Shown piece by piece: positions 26,537 through 36,027 of a DNA stretch of 64,000 nt (positions are counted from its first letter, which is position 1; each line of letters starts with the position of its first letter). The position numbers and the translations under genes are program-made. The notes below the pieces were generated by a model, which had not been told where the DNA came from, did no database searches, and saw only the letters and a program-made list of their open reading frames with translations. Source of the stretch: Lysobacter antibioticus (GTDB lineage: Bacteria > Pseudomonadota > Gammaproteobacteria > Xanthomonadales > Xanthomonadaceae); the NCBI RefSeq assembly GCF_001442535.1, contig NZ_CP013141.1, positions 408,171 through 472,170 of the forward strand, in the 5' to 3' direction.

Positions 26537-26860
26537 CTAGTCGGCATGCTGATCGCGGTGCGTTGCGGAATTACCCGCCAATTCATGGTGAGGCGATGTG
26601 ACGTGGTCGTCGCAATGGATTTCAAGTTCCCCGTCCAGAATTGAAAGCCGAAACGAAGCGAGTATCTCGTCCAATCCATTAGGCCATTCGGGGCGGGGAG
26701 TCTCGAAGGTCACTGTCACCTCGGGCTCGGACTGCTGTTCAAACCTGATTGATCGCACTTCCTTTAAACGACATAGTGCGAAGCGCGCTAGCTCGGCAAT
26801 GGAGTTCTTTGGTCTTCTTGCTTGATAGGCTCTGATAAGAACTAACCTGTGACGATTCAT
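26537..26860 (-). CDS. orphan protein A of a tandem paralogous pair
   Basis: 107 residues, MNRHRLVLIRAYQARRPKNS. The segment RFEQQSEPEVTVTFETPRPEWPNGLDEI is shared with the gene immediately upstream (LQETPSEATHRVETERAEWPLGLDL), and the N-termini also align. The start has GGAG upstream within an inverted repeat (ACTAACCT at about 26841 and AGGTTAGT at about 26877). No family recognised. Confidence 0.6.
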   Translation of the reverse strand: MNRHRLVLIRAYQARRPKNSIAELARFALCRLKEVRSIRFEQQSEPEVTVTFETPRPEWPNGLDEILASFRLSILDGELEIHCDDHVTSPHHELAGNSATHRDQHAD

Positions 26861-26950
26861 CTCAGCTCCGAAGCTGTAGGTTAGTCAACTAGCTGCCTGG
26901 AGAGTGGCAAGCAGATTCTCTCGTCTTCTAGGAATACTTATAGCGATTAG

Positions 26951-27205
26951 CTAGGGGCGCCAGTCGCATCGTCGGGTGTAGACCGATGTCGCACCACGGT
27001 CATTGGGCGCCAAGTCCAATCCGAGCGGCCATTCTGCCCTTTCGGTTTCAACGCGGTGCGTGGCCTCGCTCGGGGTCTCTTGCAGGACTCTGAAGTCGAT
27101 AATGCCGGCGACGAAGTCGAGAGCGCGTCGGGCTGCCTCGCCGAGGTTGCCGGCCGAGGGCTCTTGATCAGGGCTTCTTGTGACAACGACGAGGTTATTC
27201 CTCAT
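26951..27205 (-). CDS. orphan protein B of the pair, possibly truncated
   Basis: 84 residues from an ATG with GGGAGA 8 bases upstream: MRNNLVVVTRSPDQEPSAG. It aligns with the downstream paralog up to EWPLGLDL, after which the similarity stops (APNDRGATSVYTRRCDWRP), suggesting a frameshift or 3' replacement. The pair probably arose by tandem duplication. Confidence 0.5.
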   Translation of the reverse strand: MRNNLVVVTRSPDQEPSAGNLGEAARRALDFVAGIIDFRVLQETPSEATHRVETERAEWPLGLDLAPNDRGATSVYTRRCDWRP

Positions 27206-27360
27206 AGATCGATCTCCCAAGGCGTTGAGTCATATTCTCGTTGAGTGAGCGATGCTTGTAGACCGCTCGTCGGCTTGTCGCTCATTTATGGGTGCTGGCG
27301 GTCATTCAAAGCTTTCGATCTGCACACGCAGCTTATGCAGGCGCAGGGCTCGCCAGATTG

Positions 27361-29703
27361 CTATTGGACCGAGCAGGTAAAGGTCAACGTAACGAATGCT
27401 CCAACCGGGATAGTACCTAACGGAAATCCGGCCGTAAGATCCGACATCAGAATAGGGGTTGGCGATGTCGGGCACCCACCAGCGACCGTGCTACTGCATG
27501 TGACCGTGGAAGCAGGGGGGCAGTTGAGGCCGCTGCTTGGCGAGTCCTGGACGACCGCGCCAGAAACCGAAACGGGGCCATTATTCCCAACCTTGATCGT
27601 ATACTGAGTACTCGCCCCACGAACAAGAGTGTCGTTTACTTGATCGTTGTCTCCCGCAAGCGGTGTATTGGTTTTGGTGATCGTAAGATCCGCAACTTGC
27701 GCGATATTGGTGAACGTACAAACAATTGAGCTGCCAAAAGATGTAGCGGCAGTGTTCAATGTCACCGTGCGAGTCGATAGGTCAACGCTCGCTGATCCAC
27801 CTGCACCCATACCCGCGCAAGCAATGCCGTCGAGTTGGTAGTTCGCTGGCAACGCCGATTCCGTGACCGTCGTTGCCGTTGCCGGGGAGGTCAGTATCTG
27901 TACCGGCCCCGGCACACCGACGTTCGCGGTTGCTGTCGTGATGTCATGACCGGCGATGCCGTTGCTTCCGGAAAATGAAAACGTTCCGGTACCGTTCTGG
28001 GTGACTTTAACGACCTGCAAGGTCGGCAGCAGGCTGTTCGTCGCTGTACACGATATCTCGCTCAGATTCGCGTTCGCCGTATTTGGCGTCGTTGGCGGTC
28101 CGGTCGGCGCGCTCGTCATGCTAGTGAAAGTTCGGCTGGTGCCAATGCCGCCTAGCGCCACCGCGGCCCCCGAGCGATCGAGGCATGCGATGTTGGATAC
28201 ATAGCTCGACAGGCTGGTGCCGGTGCCAGCGGATTCGCTAACAGTGACTGTTGTGCCGAATTGCACCGGGACGAAGCCAGTGGTGCCGCCGTGCCCGACA
28301 TCAGTCACTGTGCCGCTACTGGTCTGAACTGCCGTTGCCGAAGGCGGCTCCACGCTGAGATTAAAGAGTCCGGCAGCGCTGGCGGGTACCAATGCCTTAG
28401 TAAGACGAACCCGAGGCAGTAGGGTGATCGTATAGTCCTCGACCTCGCCGCTATCGGCGCCGCCTGTCGGGTTCTGTACTTCCGAAAGGGTATAGCCGGT
28501 GCGCAGCCGCATATAGCTTTCGCCTGCGACGTATGCGGCGCCGGTCGGAATCGGCCAACTCAACAGGACCGAACCGGAACTGGAGGTCGAGTTGCAGGCC
28601 CGTTCGGTAGTTTCAAAGGTGCCGTTGCGATTGAAGTCGATCCACCCGCATAGCTGAGCAGTCGAGGCGGCCTGAACGCCATCGACGGGCACGTTCAACG
28701 CATACGTGTTGATCCCGACGATAGGTACCGCGGCGAGTGCGTTGTCGCTGTCCCCCGCAGCTGTATTGTTGGCCAGTGGATTTGCCGTATCGAAGACCGC
28801 GGCCGTCGCATGAAGCGTGTTCACGATATCCGCTTCGGCGGGATGCGCTCCCGCAGCAGGGGCAACGAATGCACCGAGGGTCAGCCCGCCTATCGCGTGC
28901 CCGGCGCCGCCATAGCTGGCAGGCGCATCGCTAAAGTCATCGTCCAGCGTGACCGTGACGGAATAGACGTCAGGCGTTATAGGTTGTGGGGTAGCGGCAG
29001 CATTCATTCGTTGGGCAACAAAGAATCGAATGGTGCTGAACGTTCCGTTGACCTGAATGGTGCCGCAGCCGTTCGTTGTTGATCCCTCGCAGCCGCCTGC
29101 GAGTCCATTCATGAAGCCGCCACGGACACGAGGCATGCCGGCGCCGCCCGCACCAACCGGGGCCGTGCCCAGGATCATTCTAGTTCCCGCGCCGCTTCCT
29201 AGGATGCTGAGAGTTCCGCCGGGAGCCACTGCGGTATCCAAGGTCCATGCGGTGGCGTAGAAGCCCGTGCCGTTGGATGCCGCCCATTCTGAGATGTGGA
29301 ATCGCGGATTTGTAACCGGCCGGGTGAAGGTAAACGTGATCGTCCCATTCTGGGCTTCCTGACCGGCACTGAAGGGGCCTGCCGTACCCGGCGTCTGGAA
29401 TCGATAGGTAATCTGACTCAGTGGGATCTGCGGGTCCCAGTATGTATTAGCCGTCGCGATGGGCGTGCCATTAGCCACCTGCGCGGTCGGATTGGTGCCG
29501 GCGAAACTGACAGTCAAACCCACACCCGACGGGAATGTTGTACCCAAACCTGTTGGAGTCAGATTGAGTTCGGCAGCACCTGCTGTTGATGCGAGTAGCA
29601 TCGATAGAATCAAGAATAGCCGCGCACTTAGCTTTCGAGTGCTCACAGTTGCGTCGGTCGTGCTCAGGTCGGCCGCTACTGTGGCAGCGGGAAGGCAAGC
29701 CAT
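27361..29703 (-). CDS. large exported GEVED / DUF11-repeat surface protein (paralog 1)
   Basis: 780 residues. An N-terminal signal segment (ARLFLILSMLLASTAGAAE) precedes a beta-rich domain (residues about 45-240), a region starting DDFSDAPASYGGAGHAIGG that leads into a GEVED domain ending SGEVEDYTI near 420, three prealbumin-like repeats each ending CTxTN (SEISCTATNSL, SIVCTFTNIA) and a C-terminal DUF11 repeat (ITKTNTPLAGDNDQVNDTLVRGASTQYTIKVGNNGP). These are extracellular adhesive or structural modules. The ATG at 29703 is chosen for its GAGGGG site; the frame is open to 29958. It lies divergent from a paralog at 33232. Confidence 0.85.
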   Translation of the reverse strand: MACLPAATVAADLSTTDATVSTRKLSARLFLILSMLLASTAGAAELNLTPTGLGTTFPSGVGLTVSFAGTNPTAQVANGTPIATANTYWDPQIPLSQITYRFQTPGTAGPFSAGQEAQNGTITFTFTRPVTNPRFHISEWAASNGTGFYATAWTLDTAVAPGGTLSILGSGAGTRMILGTAPVGAGGAGMPRVRGGFMNGLAGGCEGSTTNGCGTIQVNGTFSTIRFFVAQRMNAAATPQPITPDVYSVTVTLDDDFSDAPASYGGAGHAIGGLTLGAFVAPAAGAHPAEADIVNTLHATAAVFDTANPLANNTAAGDSDNALAAVPIVGINTYALNVPVDGVQAASTAQLCGWIDFNRNGTFETTERACNSTSSSGSVLLSWPIPTGAAYVAGESYMRLRTGYTLSEVQNPTGGADSGEVEDYTITLLPRVRLTKALVPASAAGLFNLSVEPPSATAVQTSSGTVTDVGHGGTTGFVPVQFGTTVTVSESAGTGTSLSSYVSNIACLDRSGAAVALGGIGTSRTFTSMTSAPTGPPTTPNTANANLSEISCTATNSLLPTLQVVKVTQNGTGTFSFSGSNGIAGHDITTATANVGVPGPVQILTSPATATTVTESALPANYQLDGIACAGMGAGGSASVDLSTRTVTLNTAATSFGSSIVCTFTNIAQVADLTITKTNTPLAGDNDQVNDTLVRGASTQYTIKVGNNGPVSVSGAVVQDSPSSGLNCPPASTVTCSSTVAGGCPTSPTPILMSDLTAGFPLGTIPVGAFVTLTFTCSVQ

Positions 29704-30035
29704 AGGTGTCCCCTCTGCCCGGGCGGGCAGTGTATGAAATGGCACAAATGAGTTCCCAGGATATGGACACGACAGCCCTTGTGCCATGTGTGAGTTATTG
29801 AACACCTCCCCATACCCCTCGCCCCCTTCTTCTCTCGCCCCTATCAAGCCCGTCGGCTCGGCAAGCGTCTGAAACTGACGATAGCTACTTATCACTCTCG
29901 GCAAACGGTCGAAATGCCGTTCATCGGCCAATTCAGGCCGTCCCCGCCTCTGCGCCAACGCCTAGCGCTTGAACGTCTGCCCTGGAGGGATGTCCATAGG
30001 CCGATGACCTTGCAAGTCGAACAGCGTCTGATCGG
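29704..30035. other. upstream region of GEVED paralog 1
   Basis: About 330 bases without a gene. TGTGAGTTATTGAACA at 29789-29804, some 85-100 bases upstream of the start, is a partial match to the CRP/Clp operator TGTGA-N6-TCACA. Confidence 0.35.
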
Positions 30036-30252
30036 GGCGCTTATCCGTTCGCGCGGAACGCCAGAATCCACTCCGGCGCGCAAGTCGCACAGATTGCCGC
30101 TAGCATCGTGGAATTCGACTGGACCAATCCGAGCTTGGTCGATGGAGACAGCGGCATCATCGCCGGCCACGGCCGGTTACTTGCCGCGCGCCAGCTCAAA
30201 CTCGCGCAAGTGCCGGTGATCGAGCTGGCAGCGAAGTACCGCGCGTTCGATG
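30036..30252 (+). pseudogene. ParB-like nuclease-domain remnant
   Basis: This frame reads YPFARNARIHSGAQVAQIAA and continues SIVEFDWTNPSLVDGDSGII, AGHGRLLAARQLKLAQVPVI and EL. That is the N-terminal ParB/Srx-type domain (GHGR box) commonly fused to or placed beside phage DNA methylases. No start codon with a ribosome-binding site is present, and similarity stops at AAKYRAF, so only a fragment of about 70 residues survives. It points to an old prophage or mobile element here. Confidence 0.7.
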
Positions 30253-30276
30253 TAGCCCACCCCAGTGACTGCCACC

Positions 30277-31293
30277 ATGCTCAATCGCATCCGCCAATTG
30301 TTCAAACCAGTCTCGGTAGCGCACCCGACCGACTATCCCGCGCCCCCGCCGCCGGATACGCCCGAGATCGTCATGCACTGGCTCGCGGATACCCGCCAGC
30401 CCCTAGCAGATTGGGAGCGCATTGCCGAAGCCGAGCGGCCCGACTGATCCGACGCCGAGCGCGACGCGTTCTGGACCGCCGCCGCCTACTATTGGCTGGA
30501 AGCACTAGCCAAGGGGCTCGGGCCCGACTACCGGGTGCTTTCATCTGAGCGCTTCTTGCTGTTGACGGCGCTCGAACCCGCTGACGCTCAGCCCTTCCTG
30601 AAGTATTGCGAGACCGTGCGACGCTGGGTCGTGCGCAACCTCGGTTCGCTCGCCCATCCGATTGGCGGCGGCAAACATGTCTGCCTGATGTTTGCCGAGG
30701 ACGATCAGTACTACGACTACATCGCCCACTACTATCCCGAAGGGGGCGAGTATGCGCTGTCCGCCGGTATGTTCGTAAACGCAGGGTACGGTCACTTCGC
30801 CCTGTGCGAGGGCGATACCGACACCATGCAGCCGACCATTGCACACGAACTCACTCACGCCCTATTGGGGCATCTGCGCATCCCTACTTGGCTTAATGAA
30901 GGCATGGCGGTCAACACGGAGCACAGCCTGTTTCCGCGCCTGGCAGACCCGCGCGCCGCACTCTATTCGCCGCAGGAAATCGCCCAGAAGCATGCCGCGT
31001 TCTGGACTCCCGAGCACATCCAGGAGTTCTGGTCCGGCGCCGCATTTCACCGGACCGATGACGGCAATCTGCTTTCCTATGATCTTGCCAAAAAGATGGT
31101 TGGTCTGGCCGCGCGCGATCACGACGCCTTCATCCCCTTTGTACTGAACGCCAACCGCGACGACGGTGGCCAAATTGCGGCCGAACATCTCGGTTATCCC
31201 GTGCACCACTTAGTCGAAGCGGTATTGGGAGAGGGAGAGTGGATACCAGATCCCGAGCAATGGTCGCGCGCGCCTGCGTATAGAAGCAACTAG
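30277..31293 (+). pseudogene. zinc metallopeptidase-like gene interrupted by an in-frame TGA
   Basis: The frame opens at ATG 30277 (MLNRIRQLFKPVSVAHPTDY) and continues to 31293 with one internal TGA at 30445-30447; protein-like sequence runs on both sides (WERIAEAERPD, stop, SDAERDAFWTAAAYYW). Downstream are HELTHALLG near residue 190 and NEGMA 13 residues further, the zinc ligands of gluzincin (peptidase MA-like) proteases. A fragment beginning with GTG at 30535 would keep the catalytic part and could still be expressed. Other possibilities are a sequencing error or a recent nonsense mutation. No signal peptide. Confidence 0.7.
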
Positions 31294-31435
31294 CGAAGGC
31301 CATTGACAGGTCGTGTTTGGCGTACGGGGGCTGATGCGAATTTTGCGTCCGCGGCTCCCGCGTTCAAACCCGTCCATTCACGCCAGGGAACTCCCTGGTC
31401 CACCGAAGTACATGCCGCCGGTGGAGCCGTTGAGT

Positions 31436-32203
31436 CTATCGGCCTGGGCGCTTCTTTGCGGCCCGTTTCGGTGACTGCGCTACGCTGGCTCGAATTGTTT
31501 GCAAGGTGGGCGCCGGTGCGGCCACGGCCGGCGAGCGCAGCCGCTTCGCCACAGCAGTTCGTTCCAGTTCGAACGCTAGCCGACCGAAGCCCTCCTCGGC
31601 ATAAAGCCAGAAGGCCAAGCCTACCGATACGCCGAGCCCCAGTGCCGCGCCCATCAGGGCGAAGTCAAACGGATTGTCCGCCGAAGGGGTGGAGAGGAAA
31701 CTCTTCAAAGATCCTAGACCTGTCAACAGGGCGGTGATGGTGCCTGCAAATGCACCCCTCGCCTTCGCCTCCTTGAGATGCTGCTCTATGCGGGCCTTGC
31801 GCTCTTCGACATCCTCCGCAGTGGCGGACGAAATGTATGCCCGGAACTGAAGAGCGGCGGCTTCGTCGCGATCGATTTGGTCCGCCTGGACCGCGCTAAA
31901 GCGACGCGTAATTTTCCAGCCCTTCCAGATGCCCTCGGCGGCGCTGGTGATGCTCCAGGAAACGAATGCCAGCAGCATGATGACGAAGACAGAAAGAACG
32001 AACGTCCGCAAGGCTTCTTTCTCAACCCAGCCTGTAATAACCAATCCCAGGCATGCGTACAGGGTCACAGCGCCAAGGCACACGACAAACGCGGCGATGT
32101 CTTGAAAGACGCGGTTGAACCGGCTTAAGCGAAGCAGCGCTTCCTGCTTCTCAATCTCTTTCAATCTGTGTAGCAGATCACGGGTAGGGGGCAGGCTGGT
32201 CAT
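31436..32203 (-). CDS. polytopic membrane protein of unknown function
   Basis: 255 residues from ATG 32203 with AAGGGAC upstream. A cytoplasmic helix (LLHRLKEIEKQEALLRLSRF) is followed by two membrane helices (IAAFVVCLGAVTLYACLGLVI and TFVLSVFVIMLLAFVSWSI), a charged helical domain with a coiled-coil look (DVEERKARIEQHLKEAKARG), and two more membrane helices (FAGTITALLTGLGSL, FDFALMGAALGLGVSVGLAFWLY). The tail is basic. No catalytic motif; no family recognised. Confidence 0.65.
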   Translation of the reverse strand: MTSLPPTRDLLHRLKEIEKQEALLRLSRFNRVFQDIAAFVVCLGAVTLYACLGLVITGWVEKEALRTFVLSVFVIMLLAFVSWSITSAAEGIWKGWKITRRFSAVQADQIDRDEAAALQFRAYISSATAEDVEERKARIEQHLKEAKARGAFAGTITALLTGLGSLKSFLSTPSADNPFDFALMGAALGLGVSVGLAFWLYAEEGFGRLAFELERTAVAKRLRSPAVAAPAPTLQTIRASVAQSPKRAAKKRPGR

Positions 32204-32338
32204 TCTGAAGTCCCTTTGAAATGACGGGGTTGCTTGCCCTTCGTAACCTAATCGACCGTAGCGGCGATTTGAAGTGGACACGTAGCCGGAGGTTACGGCT
32301 CGGTGTCGGCGGATTCGCGATCCGCGAGGAAGTCCGGC

Positions 32339-32713
32339 TTACGGGTGGTCGGGCGTCTGCAAATAGCTAGGCAAGTAAGAGCTGTCCCACTCTTCACTGG
32401 AGGGCATGGCGATATCTGGCCGTAGTTTCTTGGCCAGCGCCTCGAAGCTCGCAATATCTTGGCGACCCAGGCTGTGCCATGAAGACTTCACTTCGCACGC
32501 GTAAGCCAGGCCATCAACGATCGCAAGAATGTCTGCTTCGGAATCTGGGGCCGTACGATCTGGCGAGTAGCCAAAGATCGTCGGGCCCGCATACATGAAG
32601 GAGCGGGAGGCTTGTTGGCGCAATAAAGCGAGCGCCCAAATTAGCGACAAAAGTGCTGCGGCTACGTAGACTTTCGAGCAGGAAGCCGCCAGCTCGAAAC
32701 TGCCAAGAAACAT
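32339..32713 (-). CDS. membrane-anchored PD-(D/E)xK-like protein
   Basis: 124 residues. One hydrophobic helix (VYVAAALLSLIWALALL) is followed by a soluble domain with SEADILAIVDGLAYACEVKSS. The acidic residues EAD and the EVK reproduce the D-x(n)-ExK core of PD-(D/E)xK nuclease folds such as the NERD or Mrr families. The domain is short, so it may be a fragment. Function unknown. Confidence 0.5.
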   Translation of the reverse strand: MFLGSFELAASCSKVYVAAALLSLIWALALLRQQASRSFMYAGPTIFGYSPDRTAPDSEADILAIVDGLAYACEVKSSWHSLGRQDIASFEALAKKLRPDIAMPSSEEWDSSYLPSYLQTPDHP

Positions 32714-33231
32714 TTACTGGCGGGCGCCTGCCTCATTGCGTATTCGGCGACTCCCCGGTGAGGGAGACAGCGTTCATCACGGGCTCGCTTGTGCCATAGA
32801 GATCGATGGGCTGAGCAGCGCCGTGAACATATCGAGGCGATAGTGCGTGATTGTGGCCGATGGCGCCCGTCAATCATGCCTGCCAAGTAGGGCAGCCCCC
32901 TTCATCTGCGCGCCATATCTAGCCCGGATGTCTCGGTTTGCCTGCCGTTCGTCGGGCTCACTCAGCCTCACTTCGGATTCTGATGACCTGTTCAGCTTTA
33001 GTTGGTTCATGCGCCATCATTTCTGTGATATCTGTCACAAATTGAAAAGCAACCAGCAAGGGGCGGGACATGGGGGAATCTGGGAGCTTTAAGCCAGGCG
33101 TGGACGCCTCTTTATCTTTACATCCGCAATTGGAGGCGCGCGTCGGGGCACTTGGCTGCGTCAGAGCCAGAAGTAATCTGCTCCATAGATTTCAGGCAGG
33201 CTTGGCGTCGGAGACGAGAACGGCTCAGCGC
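32714..33231. other. upstream region of GEVED paralog 2
   Basis: About 520 bases without a confident gene. It contains a perfect Clp/CRP-type palindrome at 33024-33039, listed separately. A frame extending the downstream gene to 33070 is open but has no good start signal. Confidence 0.45.
33024..33039. promoter_or_regulatory. perfect CRP/Clp-type operator
   Basis: TGTGATATCTGTCACA matches the TGTGA-N6-TCACA consensus with no mismatch in either half-site. It lies about 190 bases upstream of the second GEVED gene. In Xanthomonadaceae the CRP homolog Clp uses this sequence to control secreted and surface proteins. Confidence 0.6.
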
Positions 33232-35934
33232 ATGACGACAGCGGCGTCGAGCAGCGTGAGCTCGCCGCATCCAACTGCGAAGCGGAAACTTTTTACGCCC
33301 AGACCACTTGCCGGCCTGGCGCTTTCGTTATCTCTATTGTTTTCCGCCACACCGGTACAGGCTCAGTATGCGACCGGCGGCATCGGCCAATATCGCAGCC
33401 AGATCCTCTGGTTCGAATGGGGCACCGCGCCGAACAATATCCCCCAGCTCGGCACGACCGTGACCAATACCGTCTCTGTGTCCGGGGTGCCGCTAGCGGT
33501 GACCTGCACCTTGTCCGCGATCTCGGGTAATGGCCCTGACCCGGATCTGCGCATCTATCGGCCGGGCGGTTACGGGTGGGATGGCCTGGACGATCTTTAC
33601 AACATCGGCGGTACCGGTGGCGCCAATAGCATGGATATTGGCCTGATAAATCGAACAGGGGGTTCTCAGGCCACGTTTACGTTTGCGTGCGCGGCGACGC
33701 TGGGGGGTGTGCCCTATGTGTTGGATGGCCTGGTTTTTGCCGATGCCGAAACAACCGATACCGGCGAATTCATCCGTACGGTGCCGGTAGCCGGGGCGAC
33801 CTTACGTGTAATCGAGCGCTATCGCGAGCCGGGCTGTACAGGCGGATACAACGTCAATCTGACCGCCGGTACCTATCAGTTCACGACCATCACAGGGTGC
33901 AGTGGTCAGCCCAACCCGATGGGCATTTACTTTCTGGACAACGCTGCCTCGGCCACTATTACCTTGCAGGGCGGCGTAGCGACCTCTGGGCTGCAGGCGG
34001 TGGCCGTCGGGGTCATGCTGAGTGTGGCCGACTACGGCGACGCGCCCAGCAGTTATGGCAGTGCCGGCCATCTGCCACAGTACGCCTGGAGTGGAGGCAC
34101 CTTGCCTTCGGGCAACACCGATATCTTCTCTGCCGGATTCAGCCCTGCCACCTTGACGCAACCCACCACTGCGCTGCTGGGCACGCGTGTCGATGTGGAA
34201 AACCCGGCTTGGGCCGGGGCCGGGGCCACCTTGGATGATGGCAACGGCGCCGTGGACGATGAAGACAGCGTAAATACAGCCACCTTGGCGCCGCTGTACC
34301 GCGGTTTGAGCGGCAACAGCTATACCGTGCCAGTAGTTTGCGTCGGCACCGCATCGGTTGCGGGCTGGATCGACTTCGACCTCAATGGCACGTTCGACGG
34401 CGACGAACGCTCGGCGACCGCGAGCTGCAGCGGCGGCAGCGCAACCTTGTCCTGGACGGTGCCTACCGACGTCACAGCCGGGAGTTCGTACCTGCGTGTA
34501 CGCACCGCTACTAGCGCGCTCGAAATCGCGAGCGCAACCGGCATTGCAGGCACGGGTGAAGCGGAAGACTACGCACTTACCATCACCGATCCGAAAGTTC
34601 GTGTCGCTAAGCTGACTCAGGGTGGCGTTGGCGGTCCGTTCGCCTTCTCAACGACCAACACCTTGAGCCAGCCGGCCGCCCTGACCACAGTCACAGCAGA
34701 CACGGCCGTGACCGGAACGCCGGTGTCGATCGACGACATCGCGACAAGCGTCGCCGTAACCGAGACCGCACTGCCGACGGGCTGGGCTCTATCCGCAATC
34801 GCCTGCACCCAATCGGGTGGTGCACCGGTGGCCGGGGCAACCTATGATCTCGCAAACCGCCGCGCAACCGTCCCAAGCAGTGCGCTATCGGCTACATCGG
34901 ACATCACCTGCGCATTCACCAACGGCAAGTTGCCGGTACTGACGGTCCGCAAGATAAGCCAGGGCGGCGTCGACAGCTTCGACTTCACCGGTGATAACGG
35001 CATCGCCGCGCAAACGCTGACCACGACGGTGGCCGGCACGCCCGTCGACGGCGCCACGCAGGTGTTGACCACGGCGGGGGCGGTCACGACGATCACCGAG
35101 GCGCAGGTTCCGATAAACGTAGTGCCTACCTTCACTCTGACCGATATTACCTGCACCGGCCTGGGCGCCGGCGGCATAGCAGTGCGCGGCACAGCGCAGA
35201 ACAAGAACCGGATCACGCTGAATGCGGCCGCGACGGCCTTCGGCGCCAACATCGTGTGTACTTTCACCAACGTCAAGTCGCCGACCGTGCAGTTGCGAAA
35301 GAGTTGGGTGAGCGCGATCGTCAACGACTTCTATCGCCTGACCGCGAGCGGCACCGGACCGAACCACAACGTCGCCTACGCCTTCAACTTGGATTCGACC
35401 GCCAACACGGCCAACGAGACCGACAACGGCGGCGCACAGCGGGTTGGTATCGGGGACACGGTCACCCTGTCGGAGACCGCCGGAGTGGGCAACGTCGGAA
35501 TCTACACCGCCTCGGCCTGGGCCTGTACCGGCGGCAGTTTGAGCGGCAATACGCTGACTATTGGCGCGGCAGATGTCGGTGCGGCAATCGTATGTTCGAT
35601 CACCAATACGGGCAAGGTTGCTAACCTGACCATCACTAAGACCAACACGCCCGTCTCGGGTCCGAACGATCAGGCCGGAGACACCCTGACCCGCGGTGCG
35701 ACCACGACGTACACCATCGCGGTCACCAATAACGGCCCCGACACGGTGACCGGGGCGATGCTTCGTGATCCGGCGGCGAGCCGGGTGGGATTGACGTGCG
35801 CCAGCGCCCCTGTTTGCACGGGCAGCGCTTGCCCGGGCGGGCTGACGATGGCGGCACTCGATGCAGGCGTTCCGCTCGGTGCGCTAGCCAATGGCGCGAC
35901 AGTCGTAGTCTCGTTCCCATGCACCGTCAATTAA
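33232..35934 (+). CDS. large exported GEVED / DUF11-repeat surface protein (paralog 2)
   Basis: 900 residues from the ATG at 33232. Signal peptide LAGLALSLSLLFSATPVQAQ; a beta-rich N-terminal domain resembling CshA-type non-repeat domains (YATGGIGQYRSQILWFEWG to VIERYREPGCTGGY); DYGDAPSSYGSAGH and a GEVED domain ending TGEAEDYAL near 442; three prealbumin-like repeats ending CAFTNG, CTFTNV, CSITNT; and a C-terminal DUF11 repeat (ITKTNTPVSGPNDQAGDTLT). The last domain is nearly identical in pattern to paralog 1. Likely a surface or secreted adhesive protein. A perfect Clp-type operator lies upstream. Confidence 0.85.
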   Translation: MTTAASSSVSSPHPTAKRKLFTPRPLAGLALSLSLLFSATPVQAQYATGGIGQYRSQILWFEWGTAPNNIPQLGTTVTNTVSVSGVPLAVTCTLSAISGNGPDPDLRIYRPGGYGWDGLDDLYNIGGTGGANSMDIGLINRTGGSQATFTFACAATLGGVPYVLDGLVFADAETTDTGEFIRTVPVAGATLRVIERYREPGCTGGYNVNLTAGTYQFTTITGCSGQPNPMGIYFLDNAASATITLQGGVATSGLQAVAVGVMLSVADYGDAPSSYGSAGHLPQYAWSGGTLPSGNTDIFSAGFSPATLTQPTTALLGTRVDVENPAWAGAGATLDDGNGAVDDEDSVNTATLAPLYRGLSGNSYTVPVVCVGTASVAGWIDFDLNGTFDGDERSATASCSGGSATLSWTVPTDVTAGSSYLRVRTATSALEIASATGIAGTGEAEDYALTITDPKVRVAKLTQGGVGGPFAFSTTNTLSQPAALTTVTADTAVTGTPVSIDDIATSVAVTETALPTGWALSAIACTQSGGAPVAGATYDLANRRATVPSSALSATSDITCAFTNGKLPVLTVRKISQGGVDSFDFTGDNGIAAQTLTTTVAGTPVDGATQVLTTAGAVTTITEAQVPINVVPTFTLTDITCTGLGAGGIAVRGTAQNKNRITLNAAATAFGANIVCTFTNVKSPTVQLRKSWVSAIVNDFYRLTASGTGPNHNVAYAFNLDSTANTANETDNGGAQRVGIGDTVTLSETAGVGNVGIYTASAWACTGGSLSGNTLTIGAADVGAAIVCSITNTGKVANLTITKTNTPVSGPNDQAGDTLTRGATTTYTIAVTNNGPDTVTGAMLRDPAASRVGLTCASAPVCTGSACPGGLTMAALDAGVPLGALANGATVVVSFPCTVN

Positions 35935-36027
35935 TGCCGCTTGTGGCGTGAAAACAAGCTGTATCGGCCAATTATGATTTCGTCATCTGGCCGACCCTAA
36001 CCGTTTCGAAATGACGGGGGAACGATT

